Shown here: positions 21,857 to 33,500 of the stretch, piece by piece
Numbering within the stretch: position 1 is the stretch's first letter
How the letters are laid out: every line of letters starts with the position of its first letter
NCBI GenBank assembly: GCA_025602905.1
Contig: JAHLKI010000006.1
Location: 186,001 to 250,000 of the forward strand
Origin: Phlyctochytrium arcticum
Lineage: Eukaryota > Chytridiomycota > Chytridiomycetes > Chytridiales > Chytridiaceae
Length of the DNA: 64,000 nt
Direction: 5' to 3'
Translations under genes and position numbers: made by a program
The notes under the pieces: generated by a model
Database searches by the model: none
What the model saw: only the letters and a program-made list of their open reading frames with translations
What the model was told of the DNA's origin: nothing

Positions 21857-22320
21857 TTTTATATATATACACCCAGTCAACTGTCTCAAATAAGTTTTTT
21901 GTTGAGTGACAATTTTCGATAGATTTCATGACGTGCTCAGAAAGCTATACGACACATGGCTGAATGTACTTACCCGATCTCCGAACGGAACGTAGCGTAC
22001 GCTGAAAATGATACTCAAGTTCTTCTGTTTCGGATCACCTTATAAGCACAAGTGCATCAATGAGTGTTTTGGTAAAGTGAGAATCAAGTATTCTAGACCA
22101 ACACGTTGAAGACTTCGAGTAAATTGGGCAGTGTCTGTACTTAGCACACTGGTCAAAGTCTCTCTTACCGGCCTGGACCTACATTCCACCTAGGAAATCG
22201 AGCGAATCTCCCACATGAAGTCACATGCTGTGCCCGAGGGCATTTCCATCGCATCCGAATAATCTCCTGCCCGCCTGTTCGCCGAACCTACCTACCGTAG
22301 GGGTAATGTGTAAAGAATCC
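21857..22320. other. 3' flank of receptor C
   Basis: Spacer homologous to the flanks of B and D, with the shared block ending 'catcgcatccgaataa' at about 22245-22265. No coding signal. Confidence 0.55.
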
Positions 22321-22615
22321 CATAATCGGAATTGACCGGATGTGCATAAGTGGAAATCCCGGGAATACCCGAAGATATTTTTGGCTAAGGCAGCTTTTGC
22401 CGGCAGACGGTACTCCGGTTATAACACCCTCAACATGACGACGTGGCTCAGAAACATGGAGCCCCGGGTGGAGACTATAAATGGCATGCCAGGTGCTGCA
22501 AGTTCAGCTCCATGAACATGTTGATAATAACCAGGTTGCGGGAAAATCATAACGGCAAAATCTTGAATCCAATGGGAGTATCAAATTACAAATACCCTAA
22601 ATTTAGATAAACATT
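22320..22615 (+). promoter_or_regulatory. Receptor upstream module, copy 3
   Basis: Third copy of the module, directly before receptor D. It has CGGAATTGACCGGATGTGCA at 22327, the 'tatttttggctaaggcagc' stretch and TATAAATGGC at 22476-22485, about 301 nt before the start codon. A second conserved block, 'ataaccaggttgcggg' plus 'ggcaaaatcttgaatccaa', follows at about 22515-22575. The second block also occurs at about 12170, 16085, 17335 and 20105. Confidence 0.65.
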
Positions 22616-22776
22616 TGGATGTGAATATTAACATGAATGCAAAAAATTCCATAGATAACTGAATGCTTAAATGCAGGGGGCGGTGTAAAAGAGCCTTTGA
22701 GCTACAATATCCCTCAAAGGTGCTCGGACCGTCCCCGACAACCTGGGCAACTTTTCTTACTGTTATACTATTAACA

Positions 22777-24282
22777 ATGAATTCAATAGATGAGAATGGA
22801 GATTGGATAGGAGAGCCCGTTGAGAGGCCGTTAACCGAGCAACAGCAATGGCATATTGTGCTGGGCATTCTCTTGCACACCTCAGCTTTGCTGTTGTCCG
22901 TTCTTGGGGTTGCTGTATTCGCATCTACATCAGACCTGCGGACGGGAACAACGCGATGGCATAACTGGATCATATTTTACGTCTCATTTGGAGATTTTTG
23001 CTTGTGAGTACCGAACCCCGATCGGCGAACAACGGAATACAAAAAAAGGAAATTGACTGACTTCCTTTGTTGCCCTAATCCAGAAATTCCTTTCAAGCTG
23101 GGACTGTAATAGATATGCAACTCATGCAGAAATGGTGAGTTCACGTTTGAACCAAGTGAAGATCGCGAGACTGCACAATCTTACTTTTAAAGTCATTTTT
23201 AGGCGACATACTGAGGCTTGGTGTCAGTTCCAAGGCTACATGTCCATTATGGGAGGCTACACGTCTATCTTGGGCTTGAGTCTGCTTACGCAGGAACGTG
23301 CTCACACCATCTTGATGAAGAAGACCTGGACCGCTCTCCACACCGGTGTTGGCATTGCTTTATGTGCCACAGTCGCGACCGTGAACGTTGCGCTATTCTG
23401 GTGGGGTGGGAACAAAATGGCAGTACAAGAGTCGGGGGTCTACTGTGGTCCAGATTGTAAGTTAACGACAAGCCATTTTTCTTTTTTTTTCTGGGCAAAG
23501 TTAATTGATCGACCAACAGGGGGCGGCATTCTGCGACCGCAACCATACCCAAAATTCAACCAAGCTCTGACCATCTTGAATGGTATCATAGTGGTAATCT
23601 CTACTTTCCATCTCACGGGTATACATATTGCCATCTGGCTTTCCGTGCGGAATACGGCGCGTCGCTTTACAACCAAAGACCCTTCTGGAAGTCTGACCCT
23701 GCACAAGCTTAATAATGCACCGAAGAGTGTTAGCAAATCGACAAGCAAGGTGTTTCTCGCGAGTCTCAGCAAATCGACAAGCAAGGTGTTGCCCGAGACT
23801 TCACAGATCACAAATCAGTCTATGGAGTCCGTGGCTCCCGACCATCTTCCGTCGGTTATCTTCTCCAAACTAGAGCAAGGTTGGTAGAAACGAATATTCA
23901 GACTTTGCTCAAGTGACTCTAACTTTTCTCGTTTTCCAGATGTCGCACGGAAATGCGCAATAATGGTGATAAGCTTTTTGATCATTTGGGCACCCCATAC
24001 CTCCAAAATGCTTCTGGTAAGCTTCACGCAACGACCGACGACGGCACAATTTGAAATGATCGGATCCCTACTCGCTATCTGCCCAGGTACTTTTCTCGTG
24101 TCACGCTACCGCATTGAGTATAGCTAACATGCGCGTCGACAACAGGAATATCAAATCCACTCATCAACTATGCGTTCGATCAGCGATGGCGCAATGGTGC
24201 TAAACGGCTCTTCACCCGAATCGCCTTTGCATTCACCAAGGCATCTGTAACCATTTCAGGAGCATTTAAATCAAGAAATTAG
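22777..24282 (+). CDS. Rhodopsin-like GPCR, array 1 copy D (intact)
   Basis: Six exons, 22777-23003, 23084-23134, 23203-23456, 23520-23879, 23940-24086 and 24146-24282, encode 391 residues. Exons 1, 2, 3, 5 and 6 have exactly the lengths seen in copy A; exon 4 is 45 nt longer because of Lys/Ser-rich repeats (S-K-S-T-S-K-V) in the third intracellular loop. All class A landmarks of A are kept: Asp in TM2, TM3 Cys, E-R-A-H, loop-2 Cys, W-A-P in TM6 and N-P-L-I-N-Y in TM7. Position 7.43 is Ile. Loop-2 and TM4-TM5 residues differ from A, so ligand preference may have diverged. This is one of only two intact genes in the array. Confidence 0.8.
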
Positions 24283-25708
24283 TTGCTGTATAAAATATAT
24301 ACTCAGTTGATTGTCCTAAGCAATTCTTGTTGTGTGAAACCTGACGATAGATTTCTTGACGTACTCAGAAAGCCATATATGGCTGAATCCCAACCCCCCA
24401 ATATTCGACAGGGACGTAGCTTTCGCTGGAGAATAAAGTTCTTACGTTTCAGATCACTCTAAAAGTACAAGGGCATGCAGCCGCTTGATTGAAGAGTTTT
24501 CCCATGCGCGTACTGCGCATTCAAAGCAGCCGTGTCTTGGTATCGTGGGGGAAAAAGACTATAATCAATAGCTTGGTGAATATTGGAGACTTGAGTACAC
24601 TAGGCAGTTTCAAGGGTGTGGCACACCCGTTATTTTAATGTACAGTATCTGTATCTAGCGTACTGGTGTGATCAGAGTCTTTGTGGTCGATCTGAACCTA
24701 ATTCCACCCTGCAAATTGACCTTCTCTCCCTCAGAAGTCTACTTATGTGCTTGAGGTCATAAATGTCATCGCATCCGAATAATATTCTGCCCGCCGAAAC
24801 TAACATGTCTTTCATTGAATGATGACCTTTAGCACTTTTGTACAACTGCGCAAGTGGTCATAGGTAGACATCTACAAAGCGTTTTTCTTGTACCTTTTTG
24901 TTTTCGGACTTCCCTGCATTGACAAATCCACACATGCAGATAGATCCGCAATTTTTTCTCATAAGAACCATCTTCAATGTTTTCAAGTAGGTGATTTCTA
25001 TCGTGGCAACTCCGCAGTGTCATCTTGATGCAAGACGAAGTATGCCCCGGAAATGAAAAAATTGAAATGTTACAACGACGCCCAACCAAAAAACTCTCAA
25101 GTCTGCTCTCAAGTCCCATGAAGTTTCATCTGCGGATGTTCCTTTGTTTTGTTGGTGTACTTGTTTGCCACGATTTTTCACGAGTTCGAAAGTGGGACGT
25201 GAAATTACGATCTGGTGGCCTGGGATGTAAATTTCCGCTGCGCTTTCCTTCGAATACTTCCAGCAGCCTTGGGAAAACATCTTTATTGTCAATCCTTTAT
25301 TCAAGATTTTGGCATGATACAGCACAAAGTTCACTTATCATTAGTCATTTCTACCCAACCTCCGGTCAAGTGCCGCTGGCCCACAGCCGCTGCACCAGCA
25401 TTTACCTTCACAGATCATCCTCCCTGAATCATACTCATAACATACATCGGAGATATCAACCAGAATCCTCAGTACCTCTTTACAATCTACTACTCTCTAC
25501 TACTAGGAGGGCGAATTCGTGCAGCACATTTTTTCCGAGATCTCGAGGATCCGAGTGTTGACGTGCAACCTGAATTTACTTACGCAAGGCACAAATTCAA
25601 GTCTACTCGAGTACGGGCGCCCGTTGGCAACTGCACAAACTGGTCTTCTGGCTGTTTCCTGCTCCAACTTTGCGTTAGTCAGTGTAGCTGGTATCTTAGA
25701 GCATTGCA
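24283..25708. other. 3' flank of receptor D and leader of the NIPA gene
   Basis: 24290-24800 is homologous to the flanks of the other array 1 copies and marks the end of the array. 24800-25708 shows no supported gene. The last ~350 nt, C/T-rich then with 'ctactactctctactac', are probably the promoter and leader of the transporter. Confidence 0.5.
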
Positions 25709-27081
25709 ATGGCTGGTGGCAATGGCAGGTCGGGAGACGTTACTGCTCCAGGTTGGCATAAGGCAGTGGGCATATCTCTCGCATTATCATCAGCAACCCT
25801 CATCGGGGTGTCCTTTGTCATAAAGAAGAAGGGGCTCATCAACTCCAATACACTTTCCGGAAAGCCAGGACAGGGACATGCGTATCTCAAGAACGCCATG
25901 TGGTGGACCGGGATGGTTCTTAGTAGGTTTCCTCTCAGTGGATGAGATCTAGCAAATCAGCTTACAAGCAAATCTGCTCTTTTAGTGCTCATAGGAGAAG
26001 TCTGCAATATGGCCGCCTATGCGTTTTCGCCAGCTACCCTCGTCACCCCTCTCGGCGCGCTCGCCGTAGTCATCAGCGCAGGCCTATCATCGCTGATATT
26101 AAAGGAACATCTATCCTTTAGTGCAAAAGTTGGATGCGCGCAATGTGTTTTGGGTGCTACAGTTTTGGTTCTTCATGCGCCAGTGGGCAGTTCCACTACG
26201 ACCGTGACCAGTTTCTACAAAAATGTAGTATCAATAGGTGAGTTGTTATACCGTTGGCCTAGATTGTCTGCTCGCCACTCATAATGATTGCAGCGTTCTT
26301 GGTTTGGTCTGGCATATCAGTGGTCGCTGTTGCAACCATAGTGTTCTACGCTTCCCCCCGTTGGGGAAGCAAACAACCCATTGTCCCTATCGCGATTTGT
26401 TCGCTAGTGGGCTCCTTCGTAGTGATTGCCACTCAGGTATGACAACTGAGACAAAGGACTTTTTCCACCCAACGCTGACTTTTCCGCTAGGGATTTGGCT
26501 CGGCCATTGTTTACTATGTCTCAAATCCTGGATCAGAATCCCCCTTCAGGGACTGGAGGTTTTATCCGTTAATGATCTTCATCCTTCTTTCGGGAATTAT
26601 GCAAATCCATTATCTCAACATGGCACTGAATGTCTTTTCAACTGCTGTCGTGACTCCCATCTACTATGTGTGCTTTACGGCGGCTACACTAGTAGGTAGC
26701 GCCATTCTTTTTGGACAGTTTGCCGTTGGCAGCGCGGTACAGGCTGCTACTGTGGTCCTAGGATTTCTTGTCATCGTAAGTTTTCACTTATGCCATTCAT
26801 TTCCTCTCCATTGGTTTAACGAATTTTGGATAATGCAGGTCGGCGGTGTTTGCCTGCTCTTTGCATTCTCAAGCAAAGTTCGGAGACTAGAAAAGCTGGT
26901 CGAGCACCCGTTCACTACAGATGTAGGCCTAGTGGATACTGAGGCAGACGTGTATGATTCCGATCAAACTGCGGTACAGTCAAGTAGTGAGACGTTGAGA
27001 CACGGAAAGTCTCGAGTGGCAAATCATCCTCCACAACTCGGATACAGTCCAGCGGGATCCCTGGATGCTACTTGGAATTAG
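25709..27081 (+). CDS. NIPA-type magnesium transporter
   Basis: Five exons, 25709-25922, 25986-26237, 26294-26436, 26491-26775 and 26839-27081, encode 378 residues with eight or nine membrane helices. NIPA/DUF803 landmarks are S-F-V-I-K-K-K-G-L at the end of helix 1, [32 protein letters not shown] and Q-I-H-Y-L-N-M-A-L with T-P-I-Y-Y-V. Family members move Mg2+ across plasma or endosomal membranes. The C-terminal ~75 residues are cytosolic and Ser/acid-rich. Family length is 330-420, so the model is complete. Confidence 0.9.
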
Positions 27082-27323
27082 TATGGGCTTCTTTAGAGTT
27101 TACTCATACATTACATAGACTTTCACGACAGTACAATTATTAGTTTCGATTTTAGTTAGCTTTTTAGTTGGTTTTATTAAGACTAAATCATTCTCCATGT
27201 CTAAAGTTCCATCCGATATCCATTCTGATGACGGGTCAAGATTCGGCGCAAACATCGCAGGCCAAACCGAGATCAACCGCTGATCTCTAGCGTGTATCGA
27301 TCGCAATTTAGCTTCTGACACTT

Positions 27324-30033
27324 ATGGCCGACGTGCAGCCAGCAAACGCTGCCCCAAATGGGCCGCAGGCCAACCAGCAACCAGCAGCAGGGGGAGGAGG
27401 GGTCGTTACTCTTATTCAGTCAATAGGTCGCATGTTCTTTATTTATTGGGTTGTGAAATGGGCAACTGGTAAGAAGTTCGGTCGAGATATGCCTGTTGTT
27501 CTCAAGTCCTTGAGCTGAATTGTCATCAAGGAATGTTTGCCGGATCAAAACAACCACAACCTGTACTGGATAGGAACGTCACCAACGTTGGAAACAATCC
27601 GATTGCAGCAAACGCATATCTGCCTCTGTGGGACTTTGGACGACGATCGGTGGGATTTGACTGAATTCATGGGATTTCAGATGGCGAAGCTCACGATATA
27701 CTAGGATCTACTTGTGTATTTATCCGAGAAGGAGTATGATCCGGAATTGACATCAAAGAACCTCATATGGGAGGAGAAAGGTCTTGTGTATGGGGAGTGG
27801 GAGGAAAAACACAAAGAGATGCAAATTGACGTGCCAACAGTGAGTAACGAACACCACGCCATCCTTCAAGGAACAGATTTTAATTTGCAGTATAGACGGT
27901 CCAGCATAATGGTACCCTGTACGCACATATCTTTTTGACGGAAAGTGGTCGACCTGTGAAGGCCGGTGCGGATAGGTTCTCAAGTAATGACACATTATAC
28001 TACCGCAAGGGTTAGTATCGCATGAGTACAATAGGTAGTTGATGGATATTCATATTTTCTTTGGCAGCATTGACGCGGTTCATGCCCAAAAGAAAGTTGA
28101 AAAAGACAAAGAGCTTGGTGCGCAAAACGGAGGAAGAGCTCAAAAAGGTAGTCATAGTGACCTTGCTTGCTTCAAAATCTTTATACTAATTGTTTTCCAG
28201 GAAGTGGAGGAAGAAGTTCCTGAGAAGGACGTACCCATTATATCCTATTGGTGGCCGAATGTCACCATCGCTCTCGTTACAAGCAAAGATGCCATTCCCA
28301 GCGCTACACCTCCCGCGATCATGAAAAGTGCGTATGGCGTGCATACCATAACGCTAACTAGTGGCACCCTTTGACCTTTTCTCTTCTCTAGATGTCCGAA
28401 TTGCCCCCGACTATTTGCATTATTATCCATTGTTCTACGTGAACGACTTTTGGCTATTGCAAGATCAGCTGATGCCTATCAACGAGACAGTCAAGTATGA
28501 TCTGAAGAGGTTGTCACTTTTCAAATCGTCTTGGCTAACTGTGTGCTCTAAAGGTCTCTCAACATCTCGCTCGCTTTGGTTCCGACAGCCTGGTGGAAAT
28601 ATCAGATGTACACACAATTCGACGAATCCTTCAAACTGCAGCACTCTATGATGGGAGTTGCTTCAACAGAAACCGATGAGATGAAGGTTGATACTCTAAC
28701 AGTCCAGAAACAATTATGTTGGATACTCATTTTGAACTTATTTAGCGAATGTTCATGGAAACGAACCCCATCTTGCTGGGAATCACCATGGTAGTTTCCA
28801 TGCTGCACAGTTTCTTCGATTTCCTAGCATTCAAAAACGGTTTGCATTAACTCTGACGCTTGCCCGAACACGGTCCCTCCTAACAGAAAGCAATAGACAT
28901 TCAATTCTGGCAAAAGCGCAAAAACATGGAAGGCCTGTCATTCCGAACTATTGTCATCAACGTCTTCTTTCAAGCAGTCATCCTGTTGTACTTGGCTGAT
29001 AACGATACCTCATGGATGGTTTTGATATCTTCCGGTGTGGGCCTGGTGATCGAGATTTGGAAGATCCAAAAGACGGTGATCGTCAAGGTTTGTAGTCAGT
29101 CTGTTAATCCCGCTATTCGATACAGTGTATCTCTAAAATCGGGTGCGCAGCAAAAGGAAACGTTTCCTTTCGTCGAGTTTGTGGATCGCGTCAAGCCTTC
29201 AAAACTGGTGTCCAGGACTAAGAAATATGACGAGGTGCGTTACTAGCTGTCGGCAACAACAACATGTGAGAATGGATTTTGACCGACATTATCAAGATTG
29301 CTTTCCGTTACGTCTCATATCTACTTTACCCTTGCCTGGCCGGCTACGCCATCTACTCCCTTGTGTATGAACAGCATAAGAGCTGGTATTCCTACGTTCT
29401 GAGTACCCTAGTTGGATTTGTTTACGCTTTTGGTAAGAGTCACCACGGTACCGTTTCTTTCGGTTTATGTTGACTCGGGCTACATTGCAGGTTTTGTCAC
29501 CATGACCCCTCAATTGTTCATCAACTACAAACTCAAGTCGGTTGCTCATATGCCATGGAAGACGTTCATGTACAAAGGTAGGCTTACAACGACAATGTGC
29601 GTCACTTATAGGGACCTTGACCTTTCTTGACGTAGCACTCAACACATTTGTGGATGATCTCTTTGCATTTGTTATCAAGGTATGCCTGTGCTTTACATCC
29701 CATGTGGGCTTGCATCTAATTGTTCTTGGTTTTCCAGATGCCTTTGCTCCACCGAATCGCCTGCCTCCGTGACGATGTCATCTTCTTTGTTTATCTTTAC
29801 CAGCGCTGGATATATCCCGAGGACAAGCGTCGCCGGAACGAGTTTGTAAGTGCATTCGTACGCCATATAAGGCGATAATCTTGTGCTAACGTCGCTGGCA
29901 GGGTCAAGTCGGCGAAGAAGGCGCTGACTCTGATGCGGAATCAGAGGACGAGAGCACTAAAGTTCCAAAGTCTGTTACAGGCGTCGCTACAGGCTCAGAT
30001 GTCAAAGTCAAAGAAACGAAAAAGGATAAGTAG
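27324..30033 (+). CDS. CLPTM1 family membrane protein
   Basis: Sixteen exons give 612 residues in consistent phase: 27324-27468, 27531-27649, 27705-27839, 27896-28010, 28068-28147, 28201-28327, 28392-28494, 28554-28686, 28746-28839, 28891-29087, 29151-29234, 29297-29432, 29491-29577, 29636-29679, 29738-29845 and 29902-30033. Landmarks match animal and plant CLPTM1: L-W-V/D-L-L-V-Y-L-S-E, N-G-T-L-Y-A-H-I-F, Y-Y-P-L-F-Y-V-N-D-F-W, L-L-E/M-E-T-N-P, F-L-A-F-K-N, D-I-Q-F-W, M-T-P-Q-L-F-I-N-Y-K-L-K-S-V-A-H, D-D-L-F-A-F-V-I-K-M-P and Y-L-Y-Q-R-W-I-Y. In animals the ER-membrane family retains GABA-A receptors and scrambles lipids. The intron at 29088-29150 is the least certain: it is open in frame and could be coding. 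The tail is acidic, then lysine-rich. Confidence 0.88.
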
Positions 30034-30530
30034 ATCCGATTCTTTCTCACACGCATCCATTGCATATCAAAATCAATGCTTCCCATGTGCACTGCTTCAC
30101 CTTGTACTTAAGATACAGTTCATAAAATTGCCAGACTCTTTGCATATGTGGACTTTATGATAGTGTACATATGGTACATAGGGGTTGTTGAGAACTTGAG
30201 ATGAGATTTTGACCAGATTTTGACACACCCTGCCTCATTAATCCTCAACAGGTTATATTGGATTTGGAAGTGGAAGAATCAAAATCCGCTGTGAAATTCG
30301 CGCGACGACTTCGAAGTCTCGGACAAGTGCTAAAGGAGGCCTATGTTCTTCCACTTTGTGCATTAAGCTCAGGCCCCCAAGGAGCAGGAAGAATCAAAAC
30401 CAGTGGAAATCCTTGTTATCGACCTCCCAGCTTGGTTTCCGTCGTATTTCAAACTCGAAATTCGATAGCAGAGAACGTCGATTGGGTCCGGAGAATACCA
30501 AAGGCCCCAGGGTGCAATTAGCGGCGAGGA
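30034..30530. other. Intergenic region / possible leader of the SUMO ligase
   Basis: No strong coding signal. An open frame at 30258-30521 could be an upstream exon, but I see no family motif. The start of the next gene is therefore uncertain. Confidence 0.35.
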
Positions 30531-33500
30531 ATGCAAGCAAGTGTCACTACTACGACGGAAGAGTCAGTTACCAAAGTCCCACCTGTAGAGGACATCAAGA
30601 ACGTCTTTACCCTGTCCAGCTTGCAAAAGTTTGAATCAGGTCTTTTCCCGTCAAACGATAGCAGGTTGGAAAGCACCGAGGTTCCCGATACTGCAACTTC
30701 GGCTGCCCGTCAAAGCCCTCTACCGCCATCAGTGCAGATATCAGTATCGGTCTCGCAGTTAATAGCACAGCTGGGAATAGCAGCAGTTCGGCAGGCCGAC
30801 CTTCTGAGGACAAAGCAGGTCACGCATCTACAAAGTAGGCAACAAGAACAGCGAAAGCACCGCAAGCAAGCGGAACAAGCAGGCGCTTTGGAAAAACCAC
30901 CGCCGAATCCTACCCCAACCGCATTGGAGATCTTTGAACGTTTACTACGCCGAGCGCAGACTTCTGGTATCTTGCCAATGGACATCTCGGCCAATCTGCC
31001 TCCCCCCGCTCTCACCACATTGCAACCACCAGCAGCCGCGACGAATATCACAAATGCATCCCTTCCCACCCCGACCGCTGCGGCCGCTGCAACTCCAGCA
31101 GCAGCTGTAAGTTCTTCTATCCCCCCAACTGCTACTACGTCCGCTGAACGTACCGCGATCCCGGCTGGCACCAATGCGACATCCAATAGCACAAGCGGAT
31201 CATTCAAAGACACTAATGACGGTCTCAATGCCCTCAACTCCCCCAATGCAACGGTGTCTTCCATGAGTGGAGGCTCTCTTAGTGCAGCTACCGCTGGGAC
31301 ATCCAATAGCCCAAATGTATCATCCACATCCGATGAGGATATCTTCAATGCCCTCAAAGCCCTCACCGGAACTTTTCCTGTCGTGATTGGCAGCTCTGTC
31401 GGTGCAACCTCTGGTGCAATTGCCCCTGGGACATCCGCTACATCCGATCAGGATATTGACAATGCACTCAAGGCTTTCAATGCGACATTCCCTTCCGCAA
31501 ATGGCATCGCAACCACCCACACCACTCCCCCGGCTGTGTTATCCAGTACATTAAATGCAACCTCCAATGCCCCACATGCAACAACCCCTCCTGGTCTCCA
31601 TGCTACTGTACCTCTTGGTATAGGGGGGCCTTCGCCCAATGGAACGCACCTAGCGGCACCAGGTGGGACACATGCAACTCTAACACCCGGTACAAGCGCA
31701 TCACTACCCAACGGTACTGCTCCAGCAACACCCTTCTCGTCCAGTGCAAGTGCGCCTTTGCCTAATGGTTCAGCTTCAGCAGCTACAATTCCGGCTTTGG
31801 CTGCCAGTGCAAGTATGCATTTGCTAACTAATACCGCTCCTGGAACGCCCATGGGAGCACATGCAACCCTGCCTGCCAGTACAAATACACCATCCCTCAC
31901 TGATATAGCTTTGGCAATCCCTCCGGGTGTCCCTGCAACCCTGCCTGTCAGTGCGAGTGCACCTTTTCCCACTGGTACTGGTCCAGCAACGCCTTTGGTT
32001 GCACGTCCAACTACGCCTACCCTTGGAACCACGCTCTTTCACAATGCTAGGCCTCCAGTACCGCCATTTGTTGGACGTGCTACCACGCCTATACATGCAC
32101 CTGAGCTCGTTCCCACCGGTACAGCTCCAGTAACGCCTTCGGGTGGACCTGCTACCACGCCTATCCTTGCACCTGCGCTGTTTCCCACCGGTACAGCGCC
32201 AGTACCGCCTCTGGTTGCACGTGCTACCACTCCTATCGGTGCACCTGCGCTCGTCCCCACCAGTACAGCTCCAATAACGCCTTCTGGTGCAGGTGCTACC
32301 ACGCCTCTCCTTGCACCTGCGCTCCTTCCCACTGGTACAGCTCCAGTAGCCCCTTTGGGTGCACATGCTACCCCTCTAATCGGTGCACCTTCGCTTTTCC
32401 CCAAAGCTACAGCTCCAGTAACGCCTTCGGGTGGAGGTGCTACCGCGCCTACCCTTCCACCTGCGCTCGTTCCCACTGGTACAGGTCCAGTAACGCCATC
32501 GGGTGCTGCAAATACAGCCCCTCCTGCTGGTGCAAGTACATCGTTGCCAACAGGCATGGCTTCAGCAACGCCTACCGGAGCACATGCGAACCTCGCTGCC
32601 GGGGCAACAGCAGCCACTCCTGCTCCTGCCGCCAAACCGGCGGTGAATCCCAGCAGAAGTCTCATCTTAACGGACGAGGACATGTTAAGATTAACTCCGA
32701 CTCTGAACTGGCATAGGCGGTACAGTGGTGGGGATTTAAGGGTACGTGTTTGACCGTAATGTTTATGAGGGCATGTGATATTAACGATCATCTTTGGTCA
32801 CTCTAGGATGGTCACATTTTATCCTCGATGAACAAGGACGATGTAAGAAAGAAAATGACGTTTTGAGTGGATGTCATTTATAACGAACTTTTGCACACAT
32901 AGCTTCAGACAATCATTCGCTATCTGAACGCCAACAAACGCTTGTGCATCAAGGTTTCGGGCAATAAGGAGGAAGTTAGGCAGCGATTGCAGTCTGTTTT
33001 ATTTCCCAACTCCTCCGGATATGGAACACCCAAGTAGGCCGCGATTATATGTTCACTTGTGCCAGTTTTCTGACTCTTACACTCTGATAGGCACTCTCCC
33101 TCACCAACAATACCTCCAGCTTCGGCACTGACCATAATAGAGAAGGAAACGACAGAGAATCAGGAGCGAGCGTGGTATGTCTAAAGTTGAATCCGAAGAG
33201 CACAACAAAATGTCAAATATTGAACTCGCTTGTAGGAAAACGCTTTTCGCCACATTTCACTCTGAATTCGAATTTGTGGAGGAAGTTTGGTCTAAACGCT
33301 TTCTGCACCCGAACAGTACCAGGAAACAGTCAACACTTATCACCAATCTGGATCCGACGTCTATCACGAGATTACATGAGCTAACGACCACTCCCGAGCA
33401 TCGATTTTTGATATTTTTGTATTCCGATCAACATCGATCCTTCCTCTCCGAGGGAACGATACGCAGAGCATTTCAAATCAAAATAAACCATGCTAGGGTC

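Noticed and set aside
24829..25561. Overlapping frames on both strands before the NIPA gene
   Set aside because: No motif and no splice link; more likely leader and spacer.
31448..32791. Long open frames on the minus strand opposite the SUMO ligase exon 1
   Set aside because: They mirror the Ala/Pro/Thr-rich repeat, whose codon bias leaves antisense frames open. The plus-strand frame joins in phase to SAP and SP-RING exons.
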